A DNA stretch of 64,000 bases from Shinisaurus crocodilurus (Eukaryota; Chordata; Lepidosauria; Squamata; Shinisauridae). How positions within the stretch are numbered: the stretch's first letter is position 1; each line of letters starts with the position of its first letter. The DNA is taken from positions 211,875,825-211,939,824 of the forward strand of contig CM037876.1 of the NCBI GenBank assembly GCA_021292165.1. The letters run 5' to 3'. Both the position numbers and the translations under genes were made by a program. Under the pieces are notes generated by a model, which worked only from the letters and a program-made list of their open reading frames with translations, had not been told where the DNA came from and did not search any database. Below are positions 57,201 to 61,654 of this stretch, one piece after another.

Positions 57201-57437
57201 CTTTCCTCTTCCCCTGTTTTATTGTTTTGTTAGTGCCATGCACGCATTTCAAATGGACTGAAAGTGATATTGATGTTCTGCATTTCTTTGCTGTTTCTTT
57301 CAGCTGACTATATAGTGATGCAGTTTGGCCGTGTGGCTGAGGATATTTTCACCATGGACTACAACTATCCAATGTGTGCACTGCAAGCCTTTGCTATTGC
57401 CCTGTCTAGTTTTGACAGCAAGCTGGCTTGTGAGTGA
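10172..57437 (+). CDS. TUB: TUB (tubby bipartite transcription factor) spliced coding region, 5' incomplete
   Basis: Eleven exons join in frame: 10172-10223, 12080-12242, 22121-22255, 35534-35698, 38800-38921, 41861-42052, 44508-44620, 47569-47683, 52670-52768, 55525-55696 and 57304-57437. They give 486 residues after a split Ser codon, then TGA. The protein has an N-terminal helical/basic segment, an acidic and Ser-rich linker, and a C-terminal tubby domain (about residues 230-486) with both family signatures. Tubby proteins bind PI(4,5)P2 at the membrane and IFT-A, and carry GPCRs into primary cilia; in mammals TUB loss gives obesity and retinal and cochlear degeneration. TUB is preferred over TULP1-3 because the N-terminal motifs VLDDE...LRQQKLDRQ and [12 protein letters not shown] match TUB as I recall it. 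The start-codon exon is not visible. No frameshift or internal stop is seen, so the gene appears intact. Confidence 0.97.
10224..12079 (+). other. TUB intron
   Basis: GT-AG intron of 1.86 kb. It contains an L2-like 3' tail in reverse at 11137-11190. No other repeat family was recognised. Confidence 0.9.
11137..11190 (-). mobile_element. L2 3' tail fragment
   Basis: TTTA repeats followed by catcgcccatctggccggtc match the reverse complement of the tail of the L2 copy that ends near 32465. Confidence 0.65.
12080..12242 (+). CDS. TUB: TUB coding exon: basic IFT-A/NLS segment
   Basis: The exon is 163 bp, between cttcacag and G|gtatat, and encodes 54 residues plus the first base of a Val codon. 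It begins [19 protein letters not shown], continuing the IFT-A-binding helix. The KQKKKRQ run is a plausible monopartite nuclear localisation signal, matching the reported shuttling of tubby from plasma membrane to nucleus after Gq signalling. [12 protein letters not shown], near residues 51-62 of the joined protein, is strongly TUB-like. The exon end (TIYH plus split V) joins cleanly with QEAD of the exon at 22121. Confidence 0.96.
12290..13075 (-). mobile_element. L2-type LINE 3' end
   Basis: The minus-strand frame at 12771-13022 reads [20 protein letters not shown], then [13 protein letters not shown] and [11 protein letters not shown], the L2 ORF2 C-terminal block. The 3' UTR follows to an AAATAAAT tail at 12290. 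Confidence 0.78.
15426..15643. mobile_element. MITE, gggttgtatccaac family
   Basis: The left end gggttgtatccaacggtggt is inverted as cattggatttaaccc at the right. The interior ggagcagatttgggaagtta resembles the segment at 24450-24475. Confidence 0.65.
15925..15995. repeat. 71-nt hairpin
   Basis: tagtgtgatgaacagggct pairs with agctctgttcatcacacta; then tattcct pairs with aggaata around a 13-base loop. Size and shape resemble a microRNA precursor, but a MITE remnant is possible. A (TTAA)n run follows. Confidence 0.6.
16362..16533. mobile_element. MITE, gggcagcatccaatg family
   Basis: The ends agggcagcatccaatgtgac and gtcgcatttgatgctgctct are inverted repeats with about 17 of 20 matches. Confidence 0.65.
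17416..17494 (+). repeat. (GAT)n(ATT)n microsatellite
   Basis: A few GAT units then about 20 ATT units. Confidence 0.95.
17761..18065 (-). mobile_element. L2-like LINE fragment
   Basis: ccaggaagagcattcacagcttggggtgcc with ctcgcttcagaagggcc is a diverged version of the L2 ORF2 end. The AT-rich stretch before it (17513-17760) is probably a related 3' UTR. Confidence 0.55.
18268..18457 (+). mobile_element. Sauria SINE, 5' truncated
   Basis: Starts inside the head at ggctcggcatgaaactcac and keeps the full body and (TAAA)n tail. It lacks the Pol III promoter, as expected from incomplete reverse transcription. Confidence 0.87.
19113..19297 (-). mobile_element. tRNA-derived SINE (second family)
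   Basis: On the minus strand it starts agctgtagctcagtggtaga (A box), with ggtcccaagttcaatcccc (B box), and runs to gcctaacttggtatgaggca and ctatgttcc. It is a distinct family from Sauria, with four copies in this window; I cannot name it securely. Confidence 0.75.
20248..20576. mobile_element. hAT element with perfect TIR and 8-bp target duplication
   Basis: Ends cagtgcttctcaa and ttgagaagcactg are perfect inverted repeats. Flanks atgtaagg (20240-20247 and 20577-20584) are identical. Length is 329 bp, non-autonomous, with G-rich ends and an AT-rich centre. The intact duplication points to a relatively recent insertion. Confidence 0.92.
21540..21675. mobile_element. Palindromic MITE (gtggccctccagatg)
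   Basis: The left arm acttgtggccctccagatgt is inverted as catctggagggccacatgt; the inner arms ggcctacaac and gagctgtaggcc also pair. Same family as 50620-50762. Confidence 0.7.
22121..22255 (+). CDS. TUB: TUB coding exon: lysine-rich linker
   Basis: The exon is 135 bp, between ctcaagcag and AAAG|gttagc. After the split Val it encodes 44 residues that start [11 protein letters not shown] and end RKEKKGKHK, then the first base of a Gly codon. The Lys-rich end is a second candidate nuclear-targeting patch. This linker is poorly conserved across vertebrates; here it has two acidic residues and a GGCQSGNT stretch not expected from mammals. Introns of almost 10 kb and over 13 kb flank it. Support comes from the frame, the phases and the QEAD and RKEKKGKHK ends shared with TUB. 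Confidence 0.93.
23154..23324 (+). mobile_element. tRNA-derived SINE (second family)
   Basis: Shares gccatagctcag, ggttcgatccctgacatttc and gagagccactgccagtcagt with the other copies. The A box is damaged. It abuts the mariner-like MITE at 23326. Confidence 0.75.
23326..23572. mobile_element. Mariner-like MITE with GC-rich centre
   Basis: The ends agtaataccttggattgcaa and ttgcaatccaaggtattact are near-perfect inverted repeats, as in Tc1/mariner MITEs. The centre (23398-23458) is GC-rich and differs from the other two copies. Confidence 0.75.
23587..23614 (+). repeat. (CA)n microsatellite
   Basis: About 14 CA units. Confidence 0.95.
24378..24545. mobile_element. MITE fragment related to 15426-15643
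   Basis: gggttgtgttcaactgtgcc at the left and G-rich interior with gggacagatttggaggg. The right end is unclear. Confidence 0.5.
24593..24842 (+). mobile_element. Sauria SINE, full length
   Basis: Begins gagccagtgcggcgtagtgg with A and B boxes intact and ends in a long (TAAA)n tail. The flank has an attaagtgtatt direct repeat, possibly related to integration. Confidence 0.88.
24959..25120 (-). mobile_element. 5S rRNA-headed SINE with CR1-like tail, copy 3
   Basis: Minus orientation, full length. The tail (tttcatagatcatagagttg on the plus strand) and the 5S head are both present, and the promoter boxes are nearly intact. Confidence 0.85.
25531..25662. mobile_element. Near-perfect palindromic MITE
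   Basis: Arms of about 60 bases are nearly perfectly complementary: gcaatcctatgtgtgtttag against ctaaacacacataggattgt, continuing through ctacaactcccagcatgccc. The loop is short. Confidence 0.8.
27655..27705 (-). mobile_element. L2 3' tail fragment
   Basis: ttcgcccatctggccagtca matches the same L2 tail in reverse. Confidence 0.6.
27755..27888. mobile_element. Palindromic MITE, same family as 25531-25662
   Basis: gcaatcctatgcatgtttag against ctaaacatgcataggattgc, with arms continuing to the apex (cagccaacactgctggctg). More decayed in the arms. Confidence 0.8.
29303..29722. mobile_element. 420-bp MITE with central palindrome
   Basis: The ends tttagggcgcaacccaatga and attggattgcgccctaaaa are inverted repeats. 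Inside at 29425-29456 is a 32-base palindrome centred on ggccgatttcggcc. The interior is GC-rich (cgcctccaggatatg, ccccctccctgccccc). Confidence 0.72.
30461..31085 (-). mobile_element. L2 LINE, older copy, first part
   Basis: The minus-strand frame at 30729-31070 reads [34 protein letters not shown] and [12 protein letters not shown] (L2 ORF2 C-terminus), with the 3' UTR and (TAAA)n tail down to 30461. It is interrupted at about 31085 by a younger L2 and resumes at 32470. Confidence 0.82.
31080..32466 (+). mobile_element. L2 LINE, younger copy: RT domain to 3' tail
   Basis: From about 31088 a continuous frame encodes [58 protein letters not shown] and YADDTQLCL (catalytic YADD). A frameshift near 31910 puts the end of ORF2 ([37 protein letters not shown]) in another frame. 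The 3' UTR ends in (AATAAA)n. It is 5' truncated, and the clean RT region suggests it is fairly recent. Confidence 0.9.
32470..32580 (-). mobile_element. L2 LINE, older copy, second part
   Basis: gtgcccaagctatccctctcc and gtagctggcaaaccaattga continue the older minus-strand L2 after the younger insertion, homologous to sequence just past the equivalent point in the L2 at 37500-38215. Confidence 0.7.
32585..32676. mobile_element. MITE (gcaatcctatac family)
   Basis: Ends gcaatcctatacacactcac and gtataggactgcactg are inverted; the core cattgaactcagtgggg is itself palindromic. Related to 42263-42349 and 63636-63710. Confidence 0.65.
32740..33279 (+). mobile_element. Ty3/Gypsy-like LTR retrotransposon 3' end
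   Basis: A polypurine tract (aaaggagggg, 33017-33026) precedes a TG...CA terminal repeat at 33027-33279, which starts tgttgacgacc and ends gccccaaca and contains AATAAA near 33203. Upstream, an open frame starting at 32755 and, after a frame change, [14 protein letters not shown] then a stop just before the tract look like the end of a Gypsy pol polyprotein. The 5' part is absent. Confidence 0.65.
33541..33963 (+). mobile_element. CR1 LINE 3' end
   Basis: gaacgtgttcaaaggaaggc to ggccccttccaactctatga plus gattctat, the classic CR1 3' terminus. The coding part is broken by indels. Confidence 0.8.
35138..35181 (+). repeat. (GA)n microsatellite
   Basis: About 22 GA units, 350 bases before a TUB exon. 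Confidence 0.95.
35534..35698 (+). CDS. TUB: TUB coding exon: VQILTVG linker segment
   Basis: The exon is 165 bp, between ttgatag and AAAG|gtaagg, with a strong donor. After the split Gly it encodes 54 residues. VQILTVG, a conserved TUB motif, lies in the middle, and the exon ends [10 protein letters not shown] plus a split Gly. The stretch between is rich in Asp, Glu and Gln, consistent with a disordered linker. Reading on from the exon into the intron gives a run-on ORF, but splicing at gtaagg restores the frame to GISSSMNFD of the next exon. Confidence 0.94.
37416..37505 (+). repeat. (AAT)n(ATT)n self-complementary tract
   Basis: About 15 AAT units followed by about 15 ATT units, next to an L2 tail. 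It can fold into a hairpin. Confidence 0.95.
37500..38215 (-). mobile_element. L2 LINE 3' end
   Basis: The minus-strand frame at 37639-38142 (167 residues) has [48 protein letters not shown] and [13 protein letters not shown], all L2 ORF2 C-terminal motifs. The AT tract at 37416-37505 is its expanded tail. Confidence 0.87.
38509..38660 (+). mobile_element. Old SINE-like remnant
   Basis: aacataagacttgccatgct followed by ggactaatagtctgcctaa resembles a widespread sauropsid repeat. It is too degraded for a family call. Confidence 0.4.
38800..38921 (+). CDS. TUB: TUB coding exon: acidic and poly-Ser tract
   Basis: The exon is 122 bp, between atcccatag and AAG|gtgaga. The split Gly is followed by [17 protein letters not shown], then five serines, QLNSNTRP and a Ser/Lys-rich end (40 residues). 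In mouse tubby this acidic/Ser segment belongs to the N-terminal region that activated transcription in fusion assays. The acidic run comes from tandem GAA/GAG/GAT codons and could vary in length between individuals. The exon leaves in phase 0. Confidence 0.95.
39218..39257 (+). repeat. (GT)n microsatellite
   Basis: About 20 GT units, 300 bases after a TUB exon. Confidence 0.95.
39787..40020 (+). mobile_element. Sauria SINE, full length
   Basis: Begins gagagccagtgtggtgtagt. The B box is ggttctagtccc, with the standard body and an AT-rich tail ending in A-rich sequence. Confidence 0.88.
40800..41030. mobile_element. GC-rich MITE-like segment
   Basis: acgtcccgcaagcggacgtc is an inverted repeat near its left end; ggcagatttggggaggggg resembles segments at 15540 and 56515. 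The ends are not defined. Confidence 0.4.
41861..42052 (+). CDS. TUB: TUB coding exon: start of the tubby domain
   Basis: The exon is 192 bp and encodes exactly 64 residues. The acceptor is cctcttctag. The front half ([19 protein letters not shown]) is linker. The tubby domain starts near [12 protein letters not shown] and continues through [19 protein letters not shown] to HLEREDGKK. The donor is AAG|gtcata, a weak match to consensus beyond GT. It is supported because joining to GTATTTTTG of the next exon gives EDGKKVFLLAG, as in other tubby proteins. A GT eight bases upstream (gtaaaa) would break the frame. Intron retention would reach a stop after 19 further codons. Confidence 0.95.
42263..42349. 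mobile_element. MITE (caatcctatgc family)
   Basis: caatcctatgcacaattacc at the left, catatgtagaattgcactgt at the right, with the shared cattgaactcagtgg core. Confidence 0.65.
43008..43110 (+). mobile_element. LINE 3' tail with microsatellite
   Basis: ttgtgaaccgcccagagagc and gctgttgggcggtataa, then AATAAT/CATAAT repeats. It is the reverse-complement counterpart of 62966-63030. Confidence 0.6.
43318..43745 (-). mobile_element. tRNA-derived SINE split by a Sauria SINE
   Basis: The halves at 43318-43376 (aggaagctgccttatacagg) and 43608-43745 (ending actgagttacggccctt) rejoin across the Sauria SINE at 43377-43607. Confidence 0.78.
43377..43607 (-). mobile_element. Sauria SINE inserted into another SINE
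   Basis: Reverse orientation, from an (AAAT)n-derived tail at 43377 to cactggctc at 43607. Both flanks are halves of one tRNA-derived SINE, which shows the insertion order. Confidence 0.87.
44508..44620 (+). CDS. TUB: TUB coding exon: PI(4,5)P2-binding basic strand
   Basis: The exon is 113 bp between ttcttag and CTGAG|gtaagt, and encodes [17 protein letters not shown] followed by [20 protein letters not shown], then AG of a split Arg. The [12 protein letters not shown] stretch holds the basic residues that contact PI(4,5)P2 in the mouse tubby structure (K330 and R332 in mouse numbering), so membrane tethering should be intact. The acceptor polypyrimidine tract includes a run of ten T. The segment is among the most conserved of the protein and shows only conservative changes. 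Confidence 0.97.
44853..44943. mobile_element. MITE fragment
   Basis: gatgatgggagttgtagtcc is the shared motif of the palindromic MITEs; the left arm ccagccttctccca and right arm ttggggaaagctg pair only partly. Confidence 0.5.
45027..45600 (+). mobile_element. Non-LTR reverse-transcriptase fragment (not L2 or CR1)
   Basis: [57 protein letters not shown] and LYAAFIDLK are RT fingers/palm motifs. Frameshifts follow, then [18 protein letters not shown]. Both ends are missing. It is clearly a different LINE clade from the L2 copies. Confidence 0.8.
45725..45845 (+). mobile_element. Diverged tRNA-SINE head
   Basis: cgtctggtacagtggacagg with gacctgggtccaaactcc resembles the Sauria head, followed by a degraded body (tcataaagcttgcttgggcc). 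It is old or of a sister family. Confidence 0.5.
45951..46612 (-). mobile_element. Reverse-strand LTR (662 bp)
   Basis: On the minus strand it starts tgttcctgaggtttgagtgg and ends agctatttgtaaca (TGTT...AACA). It has AATAAA about 75 bases from its end (tttatt at 46024) and is preceded by a G-rich tract with aaagagggg nearby that could be the polypurine primer. No coding sequence remains. Confidence 0.6.
46646..47150 (+). mobile_element. CR1 LINE 3' end
   Basis: A 139-residue frame (46646-47065) with [37 protein letters not shown] and [10 protein letters not shown], the C-terminus of CR1 ORF2, followed by ccaactctatgattctatg. Almost intact for this part. Confidence 0.85.
47569..47683 (+). CDS. 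TUB: TUB coding exon: [12 protein letters not shown] segment
   Basis: The exon is 115 bp, between tctaatag and TAT|gtaagt. It completes a split Arg and then encodes 38 residues, beginning [17 protein letters not shown] and ending [10 protein letters not shown]. This is the front of the beta-barrel with the SNLMGT strand conserved in all tubby proteins. The loop after GVNP ([11 protein letters not shown]) is the variable part and seems one residue shorter than in mammals, as I recall them. The last 50 or so bases with the donor have a decayed copy at 49571-49627 in the next intron. Confidence 0.97.
48000..48345. mobile_element. GC-rich MITE-like segment
   Basis: Starts agtgccatccagtgtggctg and ends cataggattgcaccctaaat; the interior is GC-rich (cctcagcccctccttctccc), as in the elements at 29303 and 53528. 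No palindrome core is seen. Confidence 0.5.
48664..48710 (+). repeat. Short tandem duplication
   Basis: A 22-base unit containing agggtttttattatttg occurs twice in a row. A second such pair (unit taacatagtaactgatcttt) lies at 48912-48956. Confidence 0.7.
49521..49700. mobile_element. MITE with inverted repeats, carrying the TUB exon fragment
   Basis: The left arm begins gggctgtatccattgttagt; the reverse complement of the right arm begins ggcttgtatccaatgttagt. About 29 of 34 terminal bases match. The arms continue inward with a second pairing (cattgaaatgaa against ttacttcagtg). The centre, about 60 bp, is exon-derived. No clear target-site duplication is seen. Confidence 0.75.
49571..49627 (+). 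pseudogene. Decayed copy of TUB exon end and splice donor inside a MITE
   Basis: 57 bases align without gaps to the last part of the exon at 47569-47683 and its donor (49 of 57 identical by eye). In frame it reads [14 protein letters not shown] then TAA where the parent has [15 protein letters not shown]. The donor gtaagt has become gcaagt. The stop falls on the last exon codon, so it cannot serve as an alternative exon. It sits between the two arms of the inverted-repeat element at 49521-49700. Confidence 0.85.
50620..50762. mobile_element. Palindromic MITE (gtggccctctagatg)
   Basis: catgggtgggcagcttgtgg at the left and acaagtcacctgcccctgat at the right are inverted. Related to 21540-21675. 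Confidence 0.68.
51357..51610. mobile_element. Mariner-like MITE
   Basis: Same family as 23326-23572: atgccttggattgagagcat at the left and ttgcaatccaaggtattact at the right. The AT-rich centre has acagagatttttaatttaag. Confidence 0.75.
52670..52768 (+). CDS. TUB: TUB coding exon: [10 protein letters not shown] segment
   Basis: The exon is 99 bp, 33 whole codons, between taaaaacag and AAT|gtaagt. It encodes [20 protein letters not shown] followed by [13 protein letters not shown]. The core is invariant in animal tubby proteins. The Asp after NM is a difference from the Val I recall in mammals and lies in a loop. The exon is a multiple of three, so skipping it would keep frame but remove a barrel strand. 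Confidence 0.97.
53039..53057 (+). repeat. (GT)n microsatellite
   Basis: About 9 GT units. Confidence 0.85.
53228..53398 (-). mobile_element. Second copy of the same LINE 3' end
   Basis: Near-identical to 3040-3210, including gtagactctagcgatgggtc and tgactgtggaggccaattct, with a longer poly(A/T) tract. Only the last few codons and the 3' UTR remain. Confidence 0.8.
53528..53935. mobile_element. GC-rich MITE with central palindrome
   Basis: Contains catctagatggccgttttgg, part of the 53641-53672 palindrome, like the centre of 29303-29722, and ends gccataggattgcatcc. The left end is less clear. Confidence 0.6.
54036..54192 (+). mobile_element. tRNA-derived SINE (second family), decayed
   Basis: Contains gcgggttcaattcctgacat, ccaagtagggccaggaaaga and ctagatggaccaagggtctg. 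The head is poorly kept. Confidence 0.7.
54912..55167. mobile_element. Mariner-like MITE
   Basis: Almost identical to 51357-51610, including the cccccaaaaa stretch and centre, so the two are close relatives or recent insertions. Confidence 0.75.
55525..55696 (+). CDS. TUB: TUB coding exon: tubby signature 1
   Basis: The exon is 172 bp, between ttcttacag and GATC|gtaagt. It encodes 57 residues plus one base of a Pro codon. It starts [20 protein letters not shown] and contains [19 protein letters not shown] and the first family signature [14 protein letters not shown] (the invariant GRVT and KNFQ), then IIHDND. These are the strands that close the barrel and meet the central hydrophobic helix. 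There is no disruption. Confidence 0.98.
56034..56145. mobile_element. MITE fragment
   Basis: aggaattgtagtccagcatt and atctggggaccctgggttgg match the right half of 4364-4499; the left half is degraded. Confidence 0.55.
56396..56632. mobile_element. MITE with two internal hairpins
   Basis: Ends atccagtgttgg and ccattggatacaaccc. Inside, aaaatctgctccggag (from 56485) pairs with ctccggagcagatttt, and ttccactgac pairs with gtcagtggaa. Confidence 0.55.
57304..57437 (+). CDS. TUB: TUB terminal coding exon: tubby signature 2 and stop
   Basis: The acceptor is tttctttcag. The exon completes a split Pro, then encodes [27 protein letters not shown] and the second signature [16 protein letters not shown], followed by TGA at 57435-57437. 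This C-terminal helix threads the barrel; its loss or replacement is the molecular lesion of the mouse tubby mutation, so an intact end implies a functional protein. MetCys in NYPMCA replaces the LeuCys I recall in mammals. Confidence 0.98.
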
Positions 57438-58368
57438 ACCTCAGTACAGCCAAAACCATGTGCCACCAGAAGAAGACAACAAAAGCTCCACATTTTCTCT
57501 GGTGTCAACAGTGGTTCCATACTCTTATGGGGCAGGTAAAATTTGTTTTCTGAAGGACCAACCCTTTTGCTGGAGAGAAAATATTTTAAAATTCAGGACT
57601 TTCAGGAAATATTTTTTTCCCATCTATTTTTCTGGAAGTGGCATCAGAGATCTGTAAATAGAAGTCCTATCTTATGTCCTCAGTTATGTTATGAAAATGT
57701 GCCATGATGTACTGTACCGTGGCTTAAGTAAAGCACCCTTGGGAGTGGTGTGTCTTTTTTCTAAATCCATGAAAGCTGTCGCAACGCAAATCTGTTTTTG
57801 GATTGAAGAAGTATTCAGAGGCTGTAAGCATACCTCAAGATTGCATTAAATACCTTGAGAGCTTCATGTCACCCACCTTAGAACCAAGACCACAAGAAAG
57901 ATGCACTTTTAAAAAACAAAAACACAACACAGATGACGGTAGCATTCAGTCTCAATGCCAAGACTGAACTTGATTTGTGATATTGTTTATCACTTTTTAG
58001 TTCTGGCAGGGAATGGGTGGGGGAGAAACAGGAAGCACAAGTTATCATTGCACAAGTCACTTGTATTCCAAGGTGTCATTTTATAGATTGTGCTTTAAGT
58101 TCAATTCCACTTTCAAATGCAAACTTGTTTTTAAAAGGGAAAAATTGAATTCTGCAAAATCGCCATATGGATGCTAGAAATAATGTTGTATTGCAATAGT
58201 AATTCAAATTTGGGGGACTTTCTTATGTCAGAGATTGCGTGAGAGAGAGCACATGTGCTTTGCCTGTATGATGTCTCAGGGTCAGTCTGTGGCATGTTCA
58301 ATTCAAGATTCTGAAGCAGCAGGGCTGGGAAAGACCTTTCTCTACCTATGACCCTGGAGAGAGACAGG

Positions 58369-59036
58369 GCTGTTTGCATGACATGACAGCCCACCATGGG
58401 TTATTTAACTCACGGTGAGGCTGGAGCGTGTGTGGCCACCATTTTGAATATGCAAACCCTGCTCGGGGGTTGTCGTGTTCTGCGAACCCAGCAAGCATGG
58501 GCTATGTGAGGCTTAAACAACCCTTGCATTACCCATGGTCTGTTTTCAGCAAGAATATTTAACCATCACATAACCCCCATTTGCCGGGTTCACACAACAA
58601 GATAACCCCCGAGTGGGGGTTGGATATGCAATTGGATACCCGCGGGCTCGTCATTTTGCCCAAACCTGGTCTCTGCCTGGGCTAGATGGATTGAAGTCTA
58701 ACTCAGAGACTGGGTTTGGATGACACGCCAAGGTTCATCATTGGTTATTTAATCCATGATGAGCCACAGTGCCCATGGACACCAACTTACATACACAGCC
58801 CCCACTCGGGGGTTGTTGTGTTCTGTGAACCCAGCGAGTGTGGGTTATGTGCGGGTTAAATAATCCTCACATGACCATAAAATAGACCATAACCAACACT
58901 CACCGGGTTCTCACATGACAACCCCCAAGTGAGGGCTACATATTCAACACAGCGGCTGCATGCACCCTGTACATGTAGCATCCTCACTGTGGGTTAAATA
59001 ACCCATGGTTGCCTGTCATGTTGTGCGAATAGCCCC
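58369..59036. mobile_element. Dimeric palindromic element in TUB 3' UTR
   Basis: Outer arms gacagcccaccatgggttat and ataacccatggttgcctgtc are inverted. Inside, a hairpin unit bounded by gggggttgt..gttctg and gttc..aca..aaccccc occurs twice, at about 58460-58620 and 58795-58935. All of it lies between the TUB stop and the likely poly(A) signal. Confidence 0.65.
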
Positions 59037-60818
59037 AGAATAAGGCAGCTTCATGTATTCTGATGGATTTAAGTCAATGACATTGAATTATTTGGATAAC
59101 TTCTTCATATAGCTTTCTCTTTAAAGTAGTTGTTTAGAAGATACTGGAACTATTATAAAATGTTGTTACAAGGTTTGGCTTGCCCTTTTGAGCATAAAAT
59201 CTTGAGAATTCTCATTGATCATAGAAAGAGCCATGAGTTGCATATTGATGTCTGTGTGAAAGTGCCAGCGTCTGAGACTGAGCCAGTTTTTCTGCCCAAA
59301 TATCTTGGAGGAGACATGCAAAGGGAACTTGTGAAGGACATACAAATGTTCTTGTTTTTAAATATATATAATATATAGATCAAACTATTTCAGAATACAA
59401 GCTCTTGCATATCCCAGTTCCTTGTCATTTTTTTTAAACTTAAAAATACTTTAGATTGAGTTGTAATTCATTTCTGAAAGGGAAATTGACCATTTTACCT
59501 CTGATTTAGAGATAGTTGCATGCAATAAGGCATTACATGCAACTGGCAATACATGGGAGAAAACAAGGTGCAGCGGTATCAGATGTTGTGGGAGGGTACA
59601 CATTCCTGGACACACTAGGCTGGGAGTGAGCTCTTTCCCCTAAACTGTACAAGGGTTACAGGGATCACTTTGGGTGGCTTCCGCACATATGGCTGTGAGC
59701 AGGGAATGCGTATATGCATCCTGTCCTGTAGATCTACACTCAGTTCTATGCATGTAAGTCAGCTTATGGCAATGTGCTTATGCCAGTGTAGGAATGTGGC
59801 TGGGTGATCTTTGAATCTGGCCTTTTATGTGTTCAAGTTGGCATTCCTGTTGCAGTATGAAAGACCTCTCTGTGGACAATATATAATATCTGTTCTCTAA
59901 ACAACTTTGAAATTGCCCCTTCCCTCTAAGTCAAATCACATTAGCTGTTCTAGTATCACATGACAAAACAGGGGTAGTTCACCCAGCATGAGTGCCATGA
60001 TTTCTGATTTCTGCACGATGGCAGATTATAAAGGTGCCTGCTTTCATGTAGCAGGTAAAGGGGAAAGTGAGATGGATCTAAGCCATTGTAAAATAAGAAA
60101 ATAAGATCCAGGGCTTTTCTACACAAGGCTGTTAATCCACTGTATCTACTTTTAGTTTTGTCGCAGAACTGAGTCCTGAGCACTACATGAGGAGCATTTC
60201 TTTTCCTGCTTCTCATAACCTCTAGGTGGCACTGTGGTATAGCAGAATAGTGCAAATACACAAGAGGAAATTGTGCTTTCTTTCACCATTAGAAGTAATA
60301 CCCCATTTTCCCTTCTCTAAAAAATCTCATGGAAAGTGCTGTTTACAAACAGAAGCAAAAGTGGAAAGTCACAACATTGCCTAAACCCCCTGTAAAGAAC
60401 TGTGAGTAGGAAATCATGAGCACACAACAAATGCCTCATGTAGAAAAGCTCCTATTCTTTTTTGGCTTATAGTTTTCCAGTGACTGGGAAGGACTGGCTA
60501 TGGGGGCAGCTTGTGTCCATCTGGACTGTGTACATGGGTACAGATAAATATCAGATAAAACTGTTCTGTGCATTTGCCCTCTGAGGGCTCTTTACAAATG
60601 TGGGGACAAGGAGATTTCAGTGGGCAAGTTTGTATTTGGATTATTGCTGCTTTTTAAATTGCTTCATTTCACACATCATTTTAAAAAGGGGGGAAAAAGC
60701 CTCAGTGGAACTATCAAGAGCAATGTTTAGCCCTATTCAGGTGGTGTCTTACTAGGTATAGCAAACATGTGGGGAGAGGGAATACTCCAACCCTGCCCCA
60801 CCCTTTGTTGTTGCATTC

Positions 60819-60987
60819 ATAGATTTCATAGATCATAGAGTTGGAAGGGGCCTACTAGGCCATCAAGTCCAACCCCCTGCTCAATGCAGGAAACTAGAGG
60901 AGGGGTCTCCCATCCAAGTAATAACCAGGCCTGACCCTGCTTAGCTTTCCACACTCAGACAAGCTGAGCCAGCATGAGCCACAGGCC
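60819..60987 (-). mobile_element. 5S rRNA-headed SINE with CR1-like tail, copy 4
   Basis: Minus orientation, inside the putative TUB 3' UTR. All three 5S promoter boxes match 5S rRNA well (ggtctcccatccaagta and gaccctgcttagctt on the plus strand). It is probably the least decayed copy. Confidence 0.85.
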
Positions 60988-61011
60988 ATTGCCCTTTACT
61001 CGTGGAGGGCG

Positions 61012-61133
61012 ACTGTCTGAAGAGGAGAGCCTCCAGTATCCATGGTGGCTCTCCACGCAAGCCAGAAAATCCGTGTTCTAGCTTGCATGGAGAGCCCCCA
61101 CAGATACAGGAGGCCCTCCTCTTCAGATAGTCT
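61012..61133. repeat. Inverted repeat of about 120 bp
   Basis: actgtctgaagaggagagcc is inverted as cctcctcttcagatagt, and ggctctccacgcaagc as gcttgcatggagagcc. The arms are about 50 bases with a short loop. Probably a MITE. Confidence 0.65.
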
Positions 61134-61648
61134 CCTCTTCAGATGGATGCGACAATGGAGGGGGAGCAGGGCTGAATGCCTGAACTTGTCCACCAAGTTA
61201 GGGGGACAAGTTAGGGCTGGAGTGATGTGAGAAATGGGAAAGCTCTAGACTTGAGTTTGTTTGTCCCTTGAGTCAATTCATCAAAAATGTTCTAAATAAT
61301 ATCAAGAGATTCTTTTTTTCATTATTAGTTATTACAAAAAGGGAAGATATTTCTTCTTCTTTGTCATAGCAGGAGAACCCATATTTTAGCATCAAAGAGC
61401 TCCAGGATTTAGAGATTGGTGTTCTGTGATACTGCATCATGTTTTTTTGTGGGGCAGGGGACAGTGGAGCGCAAGATTCATTTTTTGTTAATGCTTTGAC
61501 TAAAAACCAAAAGAACTCCCCAAAGCAAGCCCAGGTGGATCCCCCTACTTCCACTTTCCAATTTGGACTTAGAAATAATTTGAAAAGATTCTTATAGCCT
61601 CGAGCTCAGTAGCCTAGAGCCTTAAAGAGATGTGTTTTTCCCCCATGT

Positions 61649-61654
61649 AATAAA
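61649..61654 (+). promoter_or_regulatory. AATAAA poly(A) signal, likely TUB 3' end
   Basis: Canonical hexamer, about 4.2 kb after the TUB stop, followed 35-60 bases later by GT-rich sequence (tgcgtgtatggatctg). A second hexamer at 61741-61746 with a GT run at about 61759 is an alternative site. There is no transcript evidence. Confidence 0.5.

Larger units (their letters stand above)
55697..57303 (+). other. TUB last intron
   Basis: GT-AG intron of 1.6 kb with MITE fragments at 56034-56145 and 56396-56632. 56640-57300 shows nothing identifiable. Confidence 0.9.

Noticed and set aside
60819..60987. True 5S rRNA gene
   Set aside because: Only the internal part of 5S is present, fused to a LINE tail and repeated elsewhere.
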